NCBI RefSeq assembly: GCF_011397635.1
Contig: NC_064753.1
Coordinates: 33,442,322-33,506,321 of the forward strand
DNA from: Epinephelus fuscoguttatus
Taxonomy: Eukaryota; Chordata; Actinopteri; Perciformes; Serranidae
Direction of reading: 5' to 3'
DNA length: 64,000 nucleotides
Shown here: positions 55,901 to 64,000 of the stretch, one piece after another
Position numbering within the stretch: the stretch's first letter is position 1
Layout: each line of letters starts with the position of its first letter
Position numbers and translations under genes: made by a program
Notes under the pieces: model-generated
What the model saw: only the letters and a program-made list of their open reading frames with translations
Databases searched by the model: none
What the model was told of the DNA's origin: nothing

Positions 55901-58900
55901 AATAGCTTCATATTTGCACTATAGATATGAGGGTGGTATCAATCGTCTCATCTGTCTCTTGGCAAGAAAACAAAATGTCAAATTATTTGAAATTTAATGG
56001 GGATTATGACCTCAACAAAAATTTGTTGAAAAAGAAAAGCCGTTTCTGAGAAGTTCCCCATCATAATAAGAGACTTTTGGGAACATTTCCTACATAAAAT
56101 GAACTTAATTTACGTATAAAAGGCTACAGATAAAGAAAATAAGTTGAAACGTGACCAAAGTGTACTGACTGTATGCAGTTTTAGTGCAAAATCATCTATG
56201 TTGGCATTCAAAGACACACACTGGTTTAACCATAATGTACTCCGACACATAAAATGCTCCAACCACCATACCTCTATAAACAGTCACACACATGGAAAAG
56301 TCATAGCTCAACTGCGGTATTTGAAGCGGAGTGTAAAAATGATTGTTTTCTTAAAAAAAGAAAAGAAAAAAAAAACAGAGTCATGTAAAGCAGTGAACAC
56401 GTCGGACACTTGATACTATAGGCTTCAGTCCGAGCGGTTTGTGTGTGGTTGCCATAATTAGTGGAGTTTTGTCTCCTTTCTTTCCCTCTGAATTACAAGC
56501 ATATGGAGAGAGGCATTCACCCATGTAACCAGCAGCAGCAGCAGCAGCAGCTGTTTGTGTCCTGTTTGCTTGTGTTTTGTTCATGTTCCCAATGGTGTTT
56601 GCCGGCACAAAGCAGAAATGAAAGCGCTTTTCATAGCAACAAGGTCTGAATGGTGATGTAAGCTAGGCATTCAGTCTGTATGTTGTGTGCGCTCAGATAG
56701 AAGCTCACGGCTTGGGCCACAGTTCAACTTGAGCATAAAGTCAGAGATAAAGCAAAACCTGAAATGTTGATATTTGGATTTCTGGTGTTTGGAAACGTGT
56801 AGGAGAGAGTAGTGATGTAGCATATGAAATAACACCAGTTTTTATTATTGTCATAAATTGTTCTTTTCTTCTTGTGTTAGACTGTCATTATGAGTGAAGG
56901 TACTACATATATATCCCTAAAGAAATGGATTAAAATTTGACATTAGCAATAGAAAATGAGAAATCCCAAGCGATTAAGAGATATCTATAATAAAATACTA
57001 TCACCAGCCTCACTTGTTGAGTTATTTGTCAGTAATCTACATGTTGATATGTGCACAGGTATGGCAAGATTCAGTCGGCAAAGGCAATCCTGGACAAGAC
57101 AACCAACAAATGTAAAGGTCAGTAAGCTTGTCAACTTACCATCCATCACATATCAGGGCTGCACAATTAGAAAAAATATATTTAACCATGTAGCTTAAAT
57201 CCTCTCACATATCACAGAGACTCACTCTGTATTTGAAGCATCAAAGTAAATTGTTCTCAGCTGACTTTCATAAAGTGTCACACCAGTGTTTTTGCACTGT
57301 ATTGTATACTGTATGACTGCACACTTGTAAGATATGGAAGCATACTATGTTATTTTAGATTTTTGAATGAATTTCCATACCTTCCAGGCAGCTCCTGGTT
57401 CTCATTCATTTCCATAATGCATGACAATCCATTTGTGGTGAATTGATATTTTTGCTTGAGTCTGGTAATCCATCACCGTGAGAACACAAACAGCGACTGT
57501 GTCTGCTTTTATTTTTGTCCCAATTTGTTCTGTTGTTGAGTGACATTGCAGCTGAAAGTGCAAAATCTGCCCTGCATTACAATGTAATGAAAACAGAAGT
57601 TTGACTGAAACAAAAGCAGATTATAATGGATTACCTTAGAGTCTCTACAAATAGATATTTACACTGTATGGAAATGAATGGACACCAGTGAGTGACTAGG
57701 TGGTGGGAAAACACGTTCAAAAATCAGGAACACCTCAGTATGCTTTGGAAAATAATGTTAAGGGATGCAAAGTATGTGTGTTGTCGTAAAACAAAGTACT
57801 GGTCTGGTTCTTAAAGGGATAGTCTGACATTTTGTGTTCAAGGCTCCAGGAAGTTGCTGCGCCCAGCCAGGAAGTAGTCACCTGTAATACTGCAACTTTT
57901 CATTTAGATACTTTGATTTTCAGATGAAACAGACAACATGTTTTTGAGTGAGCTTTAGAGGTGCTGGTAGGCAAATTATTTACCTTTTGGAGAGAGCCGA
58001 GCGAGCTGTTTCCCCCTGTTTCCAGTCTTGATGCTAAGCTAAGCTAACCGGCTGCTGCCTCCAGTTCATATTTACCACACAGGCATGAGAGTGGTATCAA
58101 TCTTATCATCGAAGTCTTAGGAAGAAAGTAGATAAGATGTTCAACTGTTCCTTTCAGTAATATTTCAGATTTCAGAAAATCATTTTGTAGTGTATATTCA
58201 GAAATAAAACTGCACATAATGACTGATGATACAAAGATATTTTGATATGCTTACAGTACTAAAGAAAAAAAAAATCATTATAAATAACCCTGCCCTCAGT
58301 ATCAGTGATAGTACAAAATGTTCAGCACAGTCAGTGCTTGTTCTTATGTTGTAGCTGTGACTGTTCATATAAACACTGTTCCACCAACTACAGGTTACGG
58401 CTTTGTGGACTTTGACAGCCCGGCGGCTGCTTTAAAGGCAGTACATGCTCTGAAAACCAGCGGCATACAGGCCCAGATGGCCAAGGTGAGTTTGGTGCAG
58501 GCATGTGTGTGAGCATGTGTGTGTGCATATTTGTCTTGCTTGCTAACATCTCTGCGGGGTTGTGCTTCTTTAATGCGCGCATGTGTCCAGTGTGTGTTGG
58601 AGAATGACATTAGACTGGTCACATGACCTCAGCTGACAAGCTGTTCTTCCCGTGACCCCATTTACTTTCACTGTAGACACCAGATGTCACGTCCCTCTCT
58701 GCCAAATAACCTGTCAGTCAGCACGACACGTAACACACCGGACCACCAGCCCACACACTAACGCACCATTGTACTACACAGATTGTACAGATTCTTTTAA
58801 CAGTAGTATTACTGTGTCGCTGAGTGGTTAACAATCATCATTCATGCATACTGATGTAGGCATTTCTGCAGCGAGGCACTATGGCAACAGTACTGCTGCT

Positions 58901-61900
58901 TTGAGCCATTCTTGATCCTCTGTGACTAATTCAAAGTAACCAGTTTTTCATTTTTCAAAAAATATTTTTAGATGACAAACAGGGTGTTTCTGCTCCGCAT
59001 CTGTTATTTGTCTCGTTGTGAAGTAGCAGAAATTGTCTGGATCATTTAATTTCTTTCAGTCCCTTCCCTTCTCCCAGCCCAGTCTGTGTTGCTGTGCTTA
59101 AAGTCATGGGTAAGAGTTCACTGATGAAGGGTTGCTCTCTGGAGAGCTGCATGTAGCTGCTCTGTTTGAAACAAACACGGCAGAACACAGTTTGTGTGTT
59201 GTGGTAGCTAGGCTACGCTGCTCTCCTGCTGTTTCTAGGGAAGACTATAGAGGCGCTGAGCTGCTGCACAGTACAGATGAAGTGTGTTTCAGTGTGTAGG
59301 TGTGCGTGTGTGTGCAGGAGAGTTTATTAATGTTTGTTTAACCGAACATCTTCTGACCCTTAACCATACTCATGTCTCAAACCTGGATCCACACAGATTC
59401 ACACAGCAGAGAGAAAAACATTGTCAGTCTTACATTTGTCAGTAAAGAAGTAGCACAGCACTGCCTCTATCTCTGGCTCTCTAAATATGTGCATGATTAA
59501 AGAGAAATTATTCTTTCATTATAGCATGTGACTTGCAAAATGTCGTACAAGTCATTCACTGTACATCTCTTCCATCTTCTTCTCTATAAGCAGCAACAGG
59601 AGCAGGACCCCACAAATCTGTACATTTCCAACTTGCCTCTCTCTGTGGATGAGAAGGAGTTGGAGAACATGCTGCAGCCCTTCGGCCAGGTCGTCTCCAC
59701 ACGGATCCTCCGAGACTACAGCGGCAACAGCCGAGGCGTGGGCTTCGCCAGGTCGGTCACAGAACATTGACGAAACTAATTTCATCTCTGCGGAACTGCC
59801 TTGAAACAAAAAAAGACTCTCAGCTTTGATGTTGGTGAACTAACACCAAATTACCATTCAGTTTGTATGTAGTGGTCAGCAGTGTTGGTGAAGGTTGTCA
59901 GTCAGCCAGGTCATGGTAATCCGGAGTGGTGCATCGTAGGCAACTGGACTCACTTGAGTTTCTTGAAGACGTGTTCACCTCTCATCCAAGAGGCTCACTC
60001 ACAAGAACCCTCTTGCATGAGAGGTGAAACGTCTTTAAGAAACTGAAGCGAGTCCAGTTGCCTACGATACAGCACTTAGGAGTGCTCAGAAATGATGCTG
60101 TGTAAGCACAATAATTGCAATTGACCACAAAAGAATATTCAGATGTGAGCATTTACAACAAATGACTCCCTGTTATGGTCTGTTTCTGACATTATATATG
60201 TATTTTTTGTAACTCAAGGCAACCAATATTGAGTTCACTCTTGCATCTTTGAACTCGACAGTCAGACCTATTAACTGGAGTCAGTCATGTCCAAGCTCAT
60301 GTCTGTTTTTTGTTGACTTTTGCAATCCAGCACGATCTTCTAAATAAATTTCTCACAGAATCTTAAATTGTAATACAGTTGCCAGACCTGGTATTGTTGC
60401 GAAGGGAATCAAAGATTATAAGCTGCTATTTCCGTTCATACAAGTCCTGAGAGGCAAGGTGAAAAAATGGTTTTATCCCCTACTTAGGAGATATTATCTA
60501 AACTTTTCAGCTTAATGAGGCTGTTTTGAGACTGAGAAATCCGAGCAGAATGAAGCGCTTAGTGCATGATACAGAGGGCATTGCAAGTTCAGCCAAATGC
60601 AGCATAAAGACAAGGTTTTGCATTCTCAGTTAACTAAACACAAATGTCTACAGTACAACATAATGGAACTGAGCAGTGGGGCTGGCAGGATTTTATTTCA
60701 TATGCACAAGAACCACCCGCCCACAACATCTAGGTTCCCAGGAGCGCACATACGCAGTCTACTCAGCGAGCCAGTGAGCAAGGGAAAGCGAGATTAAGCC
60801 TCAAAGTTTATCGTGGGAGATAACATCTCCTATGTAGGAGATAACATCGCTTACGTAGGAGATCATATCTCATAAGAAGGAGATAAACTTGGCCAACATT
60901 GCCTGCAAAAAAAACGTCTTTCAGGACAAGGTGAATTTGTTTTATATACACAAAGCTAAGCATATTTGTATAAGTCTGCAGTGTTTGTTGCTCACAGCTG
61001 TACAGAATGTGAACCAACATTAAAATGAGGAGTGACAATCATTTTCAGCCTTTCTATGAAGGGGACCGAGATTAACCCCAGTATGCGTCACACTTTACAA
61101 TACCACTTTGTGTTGAAAATGTTGCTGTAGATCATCTCTGTATGATTTATTGATGAGTCATTGTTTTATGTTCTCCCCTGTCAGGATGGACACAACAGAG
61201 CAGTGTAATGCCGTCATCTCCCACTTCAACGGGAAGTTTATCAAGATAGCTTCTGGAGCTCTGGGTAGGAAAGAATTTATCCTTTCTATAAACATTCCCT
61301 CGCATGAAAACTGTGGAGGCACTGATGATTGATAGCTGTGTGTTAATATGTCATGTCTTTTGTGCTCTGTCCCCAGCTCCCTCTCAGCCCCTGCTGTGTA
61401 AGTTTGCAGATAGTCAAAGGAAGAAACACGCTCACAGCGGGTTCATCCCCAACGGACAGACGGGGGATCTCAGACTAGTATGTACCTGTATATCATCTTA
61501 CATGTATTTTAACCTTTTGCCCCCATGTTTGATGAGAATGAATGAATGAATAAAGTTTTTATTACTGTGTCATGCATACAGCTACGCCCAGTCTGCATGT
61601 GCTTACAAGACACCATAAATAAACATAAACCAGAACCATGCTGCGTATATATCTTTTCAATATAGTTCTATAAAAAAAAGTCCTTCCACAATCAAATCTT
61701 CAGACTTTCATTGTCCACAAAACTGGCAGAACATTTATATAATACTGGAGAAGTAAGTGTCTACTTATTAAGTAGTCCATCTTGCCTTCTTTTCCAGGTC
61801 TTTGAGCTAAAGTTAGACACATTAAAATCACAGCTATTCCAATTGGAGCTGGCATGATGTCAGAGTTTCACTACACAAAAGAAATCATGATAATGATGTT

Positions 61901-63256
61901 ACCACGATATCTATTGAAAATACATTATAAAGAAAATCCCATTGGCAAGCTAACTGTTTTCAGGTCAGGGAAGCGTCTCTTGTGTTTGTCTGTCGTCTCC
62001 CTCTTCATGATTTTGTGTGGCCGCAGTATCCACAAACTGTCGTCGTAGCTAGCTGACTAGCTTGTTACTGTGTCACTACATCATGTCAGGTGCATGTGTG
62101 TGTGTGTGTGTGTGTGTGTGGATGGAAAAAAAAGGAAATGACAGACAAAGACTGAAATGACTTTAGAGGCAACGGATTATATCCACAATATTATGGTAAA
62201 TGGACCTGCACTTATATATTGTGTAGCGCCTTTCTCATCATCTGACCACCGGAAGCGCTTTTTACACTACGAGTCACATTCACCCATTCACACATACACT
62301 TCACACACTGGTGGCCGAGAGGCTACCATACAGGGTGCCACCTGCTACTCAGTTTTTAACACACTCACACACAGATGGAACAGCCAAAATGAGTAATTTG
62401 GGGTCCAGTATTTTGCTCAAGGATACTTTGACATGCAGACTGGAGGAGGCGGGGATTGTACCGCTGATCATCTGATTAGTGGTCGACCCCCTCTACCTCT
62501 GAGCCACAGCCAGCCGAATTAGTCCATATTATTTGTATTTTTATGTGGATTTTTAAGGGGATATCAATATTTTGTCATTTCAAATATCGCTATTGTCATC
62601 AATACCACTCTATCGTGACACCCCTAATTCCGATATTCAATTGTCTGTATAGTATGCCAGAGTTTGTTGAACCATTTCATGGAAAATTAACTCTTTAATG
62701 ATCATTTGTACAACAAAAAAGACAATGCAAAATGAAAATTATTCCCATAAAAACCCATTAGAACTGAAAACATGATCATATGTTCGGATTATTGTTGCAT
62801 ATTTGGTTCAGTTGATATGTAGTAGATAAGATTTCCACAGTAGGTGCAAACACAGGCAAAATATACAGAATTATGCAAAAACTGTACAAAGAGACAAAGA
62901 CTTGGATTGGCACTCTACACACCACAGACTGGATTTCTTGTAACTTCATAGTAGATTAATTATTTAAAGCCTGTATATACAAATATGTAACTCCACATTC
63001 TTGTCAATCTCCCCACCTTCAGGGTGCAATGACTCTTACCTATGACCCCTCCTCAGCGGCTATACAGAATGGGTAAGTTACACAACAGGTCATGACACCA
63101 TTTAACTTTTAACTAGGGTCGTAATTCTCGAGCTTTATTTTGAAATACTGTACTGTGTTTCCTAGGTACTATCCTTCTCCGTATCCAGTGAGCAACAGGA
63201 TAATGACTGTGCAGCCTGCAATGTCTCCCTACATGTCTCCAGTCTCTGCTTACCAG
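49881..63256 (+). CDS. rbms1: RNA-binding motif single-stranded-interacting protein (RBMS family), 5' nine exons
   Basis: RBMS proteins bind single-stranded DNA and A/U-rich RNA through two tandem RRMs, and act in transcript stability and gene regulation. Exons: 49881-49931, 54158-54300, 57059-57117, 58394-58485, 59594-59751, 61185-61264, 61377-61477, 63023-63072, 63166-63256. They join in frame to residues 1-275; the C-terminus is off the right edge. RRM1 (about 44-113) has RNP2 LYIRGL and RNP1 KGYGFVDF. RRM2 (about 123-190) has RNP2 LYISNL and RNP1 RGVGFARM. A Ser-rich stretch (24-34) precedes RRM1. [15 protein letters not shown] and [11 protein letters not shown] match the family's C-terminal region. 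The first exon ([17 protein letters not shown]) resembles the alternative RBMS1 N-terminus that starts MIF, and psmd14 next door also favours rbms1. RBMS2 and RBMS3 are less likely but not excluded. Confidence 0.9.
51420..51530 (+). repeat. AAGTA-type repeat, 5' portion
   Basis: CTTCACTTAAGTAAAAGTAG and AAAGACTCCATTACAATTAA. The distal portion reappears at about 53560-53880, suggesting one old copy split by later insertions. Confidence 0.5.
51858..52055 (+). mobile_element. tRNA-headed SINE-like repeat, copy 2, 5' part
   Basis: A-box region TGGTACAGTGGTTAGCATTG, B box GGTTCAAACCC, then CATGTTCTCCCCATGTCAGT and CTTCCTCCCACAATCCAAAG. It continues at 53138 beyond an inserted element. Confidence 0.75.
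52061..53132 (+). mobile_element. TIR transposon remnant inserted in the SINE
   Basis: TATGGCTAAGCCACGCCGCT at the left is mirrored by AGAGCGGGACTTAGCCATA at the right. The flanks GACC and GGTC also mirror. Inside, 52062-52307 encodes [20 protein letters not shown] and [16 protein letters not shown], then after a one-base frame break [14 protein letters not shown]. This pattern resembles the SWIM-like N-terminal part of ISL2EU-type transposon proteins. The rest of any transposase is missing. Confidence 0.65.
53138..53285 (+). mobile_element. tRNA-headed SINE-like repeat, copy 2, 3' part
   Basis: GTCAGCCCTGTGATAGTCTG, CATCCTGTCCAGGGCGTACC, CCGCCTCTTGCCCAATGTCA and AGCGATTACAGAAAATGAAA are the usual 3' end of the family begun at 51858. 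Confidence 0.7.
53560..53880 (+). repeat. AAGTA-type repeat, 3' portion
   Basis: GTAAAGTACAGGTACCTTTG, then CTCAAGGACTGTACTTCAG and TAAATGTACTTG at its end. Confidence 0.5.
54158..54300 (+). CDS. rbms1: rbms1 coding exon 2 (Ser-rich, RRM1 start)
   Basis: Residues 18-64, [18 protein letters not shown] then [20 protein letters not shown]. The AGC/CAG-rich segment encodes the Ser run. Donor GTGAGT. Confidence 0.93.
54578..54790 (+). repeat. dispersed teleost repeat (GCCCAGTGTGTCAGATTTAG type)
   Basis: GGCCCAGTGTGTCAGATTTA at the start, then TTTACAGGAGCCCAGAAAGG and ACAAACCAAGCACTGGC near the end, an arrangement I recognise from other fish introns. Confidence 0.5.
54801..54955 (+). repeat. GCTAAGCTAAGC dispersed repeat, copy 3
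   Basis: CCATGCTAACTGTTACCCCC, then TTTCCAGTCTTTGTGCTAAG and CTAAGCTAACCAG. Same layout as the copy at 11433. Confidence 0.7.
55242..55511. mobile_element. hAT-like MITE with 8-bp target duplication, 270 bp
   Basis: It starts CAGTGGTTCCCAGCTGG and ends CCATTGGAAATCACTG, giving CAGTG termini. CCCTAACC occurs on both sides (55234-55241 and 55512-55519), an exact 8-bp duplication as hAT elements make. No transposase inside. Confidence 0.85.
55825..55985 (+). repeat. GCTAAGCTAAGC dispersed repeat, copy 4
   Basis: TTGGACAGAGCCATGCTAAC, then TTTCCAGGCTTTGTGCTAAG and GAGGGTGGTATCAATCGTCT. Confidence 0.7.
56530..56550. repeat. (CAG)7 microsatellite
   Basis: Seven CAG units in rbms1 intron 2. Not coding in the gene model. 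Confidence 0.9.
57059..57117 (+). CDS. rbms1: rbms1 coding exon 3 (RRM1)
   Basis: Residues 66-84, [19 protein letters not shown]. It is 59 nt and bridges phases 2 and 1. Confidence 0.92.
57981..58150 (+). repeat. GCTAAGCTAAGC dispersed repeat, copy 5
   Basis: CTGTTTCCCCCTGTTTCCAG, then TGATGCTAAGCTAAGCTAAC and GAGAGTGGTATCAATCTTAT. Confidence 0.7.
58394..58485 (+). CDS. rbms1: rbms1 coding exon 4 (RRM1 RNP1)
   Basis: Residues 85-115, [20 protein letters not shown] then [11 protein letters not shown]. Confidence 0.94.
59594..59751 (+). CDS. rbms1: rbms1 coding exon 5 (RRM2)
   Basis: Residues 116-167, [20 protein letters not shown] to GNSRGVGFA. The acceptor is tandem (AAGCAG). I chose the second AG because it gives the conserved AKQQEQD; the first would add one Gln. 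Confidence 0.92.
59939..60065. mobile_element. hairpin MITE-like element
   Basis: GCAACTGGACTCACTTGAGT, then CACCTCTCATCCAAGAGG on the left is mirrored by CCTCTTGCATGAGAGGTG and GAAGCGAGTCCAGTTGC on the right. The loop is short. It lies in the rbms1 intron after exon 5. Confidence 0.8.
60805..60890. repeat. clustered GGAGATAA inverted/direct repeats
   Basis: GGGAGATAACATCTCCTATG, TAGGAGATAACATCGC, TAGGAGATCATATCTC and GGAGATAAAC follow one another. A related TTAGGAGATATTATCT lies at about 60483-60500. Confidence 0.6.
61185..61264 (+). CDS. rbms1: rbms1 coding exon 6 (RRM2 end)
   Basis: Residues 169-194, [20 protein letters not shown] then IASGAL. Confidence 0.93.
61377..61477 (+). CDS. rbms1: rbms1 coding exon 7
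   Basis: Residues 195-228, [20 protein letters not shown] then [14 protein letters not shown]. This linker differs most from the mammalian RBMS proteins as I recall them. Confidence 0.92.
62095..62120. repeat. (TG)13 microsatellite
   Basis: 26 bp of uninterrupted TG. Confidence 0.9.
62190..62520 (-). mobile_element. tRNA-derived SINE (reverse orientation) in rbms1 intron
   Basis: On the minus strand the head reads GGCTGTGGCTCAGAGGTAGA (A-box region) and GCGGTACAATCCC (decayed B box). On the plus strand the body has TGTGTAGCGCCTTTCTCATC, CATTCACCCATTCACACA and CTGGTGGCCGAGAGGCTACC. This is a repeat type I recognise as frequent in teleost genomes. Confidence 0.75.
63023..63072 (+). CDS. rbms1: rbms1 coding exon 8
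   Basis: Residues 229-244, [16 protein letters not shown]. Donor GTAAGT. Confidence 0.92.
63166..63256 (+). CDS. rbms1: rbms1 coding exon 9
   Basis: Residues 246-275, [20 protein letters not shown] then [10 protein letters not shown]. Donor GTACTG. No further exon is recognisable before the right edge (63257-64000). Confidence 0.92.
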
Positions 63257-64000
63257 GTACTGCTGAAAGATCATGGATATAAACATGTCCACCAGCCAGA
63301 CCTGAATAAAAATCATCGCTGTCTCTCTCTTCCTCTCTTCTTCCTCTTTATGTTGCAGTCAAGGTTATGGTGCGTACATGTGGGTTAGGGTGTATTTTTG
63401 CTGGTGTGTGGGTTGTACAGGTGCTATAGATGTAAGAATAGGTGCTAAAGCTGCCCTGGGCCACCACACAGTTTGGCAGCGCCGCGTGGCAGCTGATGAT
63501 TGTTTGAAACGTTTAGTGTTAGAAGAGCTCAGTCAAACAGAAATCATGTAATATGACAGTGATCTCAGTGGTTCACAGGAATGAAGTAGTCAAAAATAAA
63601 ACCTCCTCTGAGTCACGCTTTGTCTGAAATGGGTTATGGCTTACTGTTTTGTAATATTTCACTCAGAAGTTTTGATTCATTACTCTCTGTGCAACAGGAA
63701 CACTTCTGACAACAGGCAAGATCTGTTGCCTGACATACATTTGCACATCATGAATCAGAGGGGTCTTGGTTCTGAATAAAGCGCTTTACCAGAAATTCTT
63801 CAGATGAACACAACATGTTTGGGTCGTCCAGGCTTGTGAGAGTTGGAAATAAGTTCTAAATAAAACGCTCAGATGTTCTCTCTGTGCAGTTTGTCCAAAA
63901 GAAACAGCCTCACATTGGATGAAACACCTGCAAAGTCGATCATCGCCCTGGCACCTTAAGGGCTCTAGCACTATGAACACTTAGGATGAGCTGTCTTATG

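Noticed and set aside
60805..60890. CRISPR-like array of short repeats
   Set aside because: Units are irregular, partly inverted, lack spacers of constant length, and lie in a vertebrate intron.
63257..64000. Possible tenth rbms1 exon near 63359
   Set aside because: TTGCAG is followed by TCAAGGTTATGG, which does not match the expected C-terminal RBMS sequence and has no suitable donor.

Overview
The window looks like nuclear DNA of a ray-finned fish, most likely a percomorph-type teleost. The evidence is multi-exon vertebrate genes with GT-AG introns, tRNA-headed SINE-like repeats and other short repeats that I recognise as common in teleosts, and abundant CA/GT microsatellites. No bacterial, viral or organellar genes were seen.

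Region 1 (1-15,420, minus strand): the 5' part of a fibronectin gene, fn1. I could place 26 coding exons with consistent reading phase, from the initiator Met at 15,228 to a partial exon cut by the left edge. They encode signal and propeptide, type I modules 1-5, I-6, type II-1 and II-2, I-7 to I-9, type III-1 to III-7, the alternatively spliced EIIIB (extra domain B) and the start of III-8. The RGD-bearing III-10, the V region and I-10 to I-12 lie beyond the edge. A TATA box, CCAAT box and GC box sit just upstream of the gene.

Region 2 (15,480-39,620): about 24 kb of intergenic DNA without a convincing gene. It carries a series of foldback or terminal-inverted-repeat elements, a LINE reverse-transcriptase scrap, microsatellites and dispersed repeats, one of which is inserted in another.

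Region 3 (39,628-43,900, minus strand): complete psmd14 (Rpn11/POH1), the deubiquitinating subunit of the 26S proteasome lid. It has ten coding exons, 310 residues, an intact JAMM zinc site, an upstream non-coding exon and a close poly(A) signal.

Region 4 (43,900-49,440): intergenic space between the divergently transcribed psmd14 and rbms1, with microsatellites and an inverted pair of dispersed repeats.

Region 5 (49,445-64,000, plus strand): the 5' nine coding exons of an RBMS-family single-stranded nucleic-acid-binding protein, probably rbms1, with both RRMs. The gene runs off the right edge. Its introns are rich in repeats: a hAT-like element with a perfect 8-bp target duplication, a tRNA-headed SINE split by a transposon remnant, several copies of a GCTAAGCTAAGC repeat, and a compact hairpin element.

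The three genes do not form a functional pathway. Their proximity is a synteny feature: human PSMD14 and RBMS1 are close together at 2q24, while FN1 is far away at 2q35. I found no novel multi-gene system. The points most worth following are fn1 module evolution (IGD loss, uninterrupted III-4 and III-5 exons, the EIIIB cassette) and the transposon architecture.
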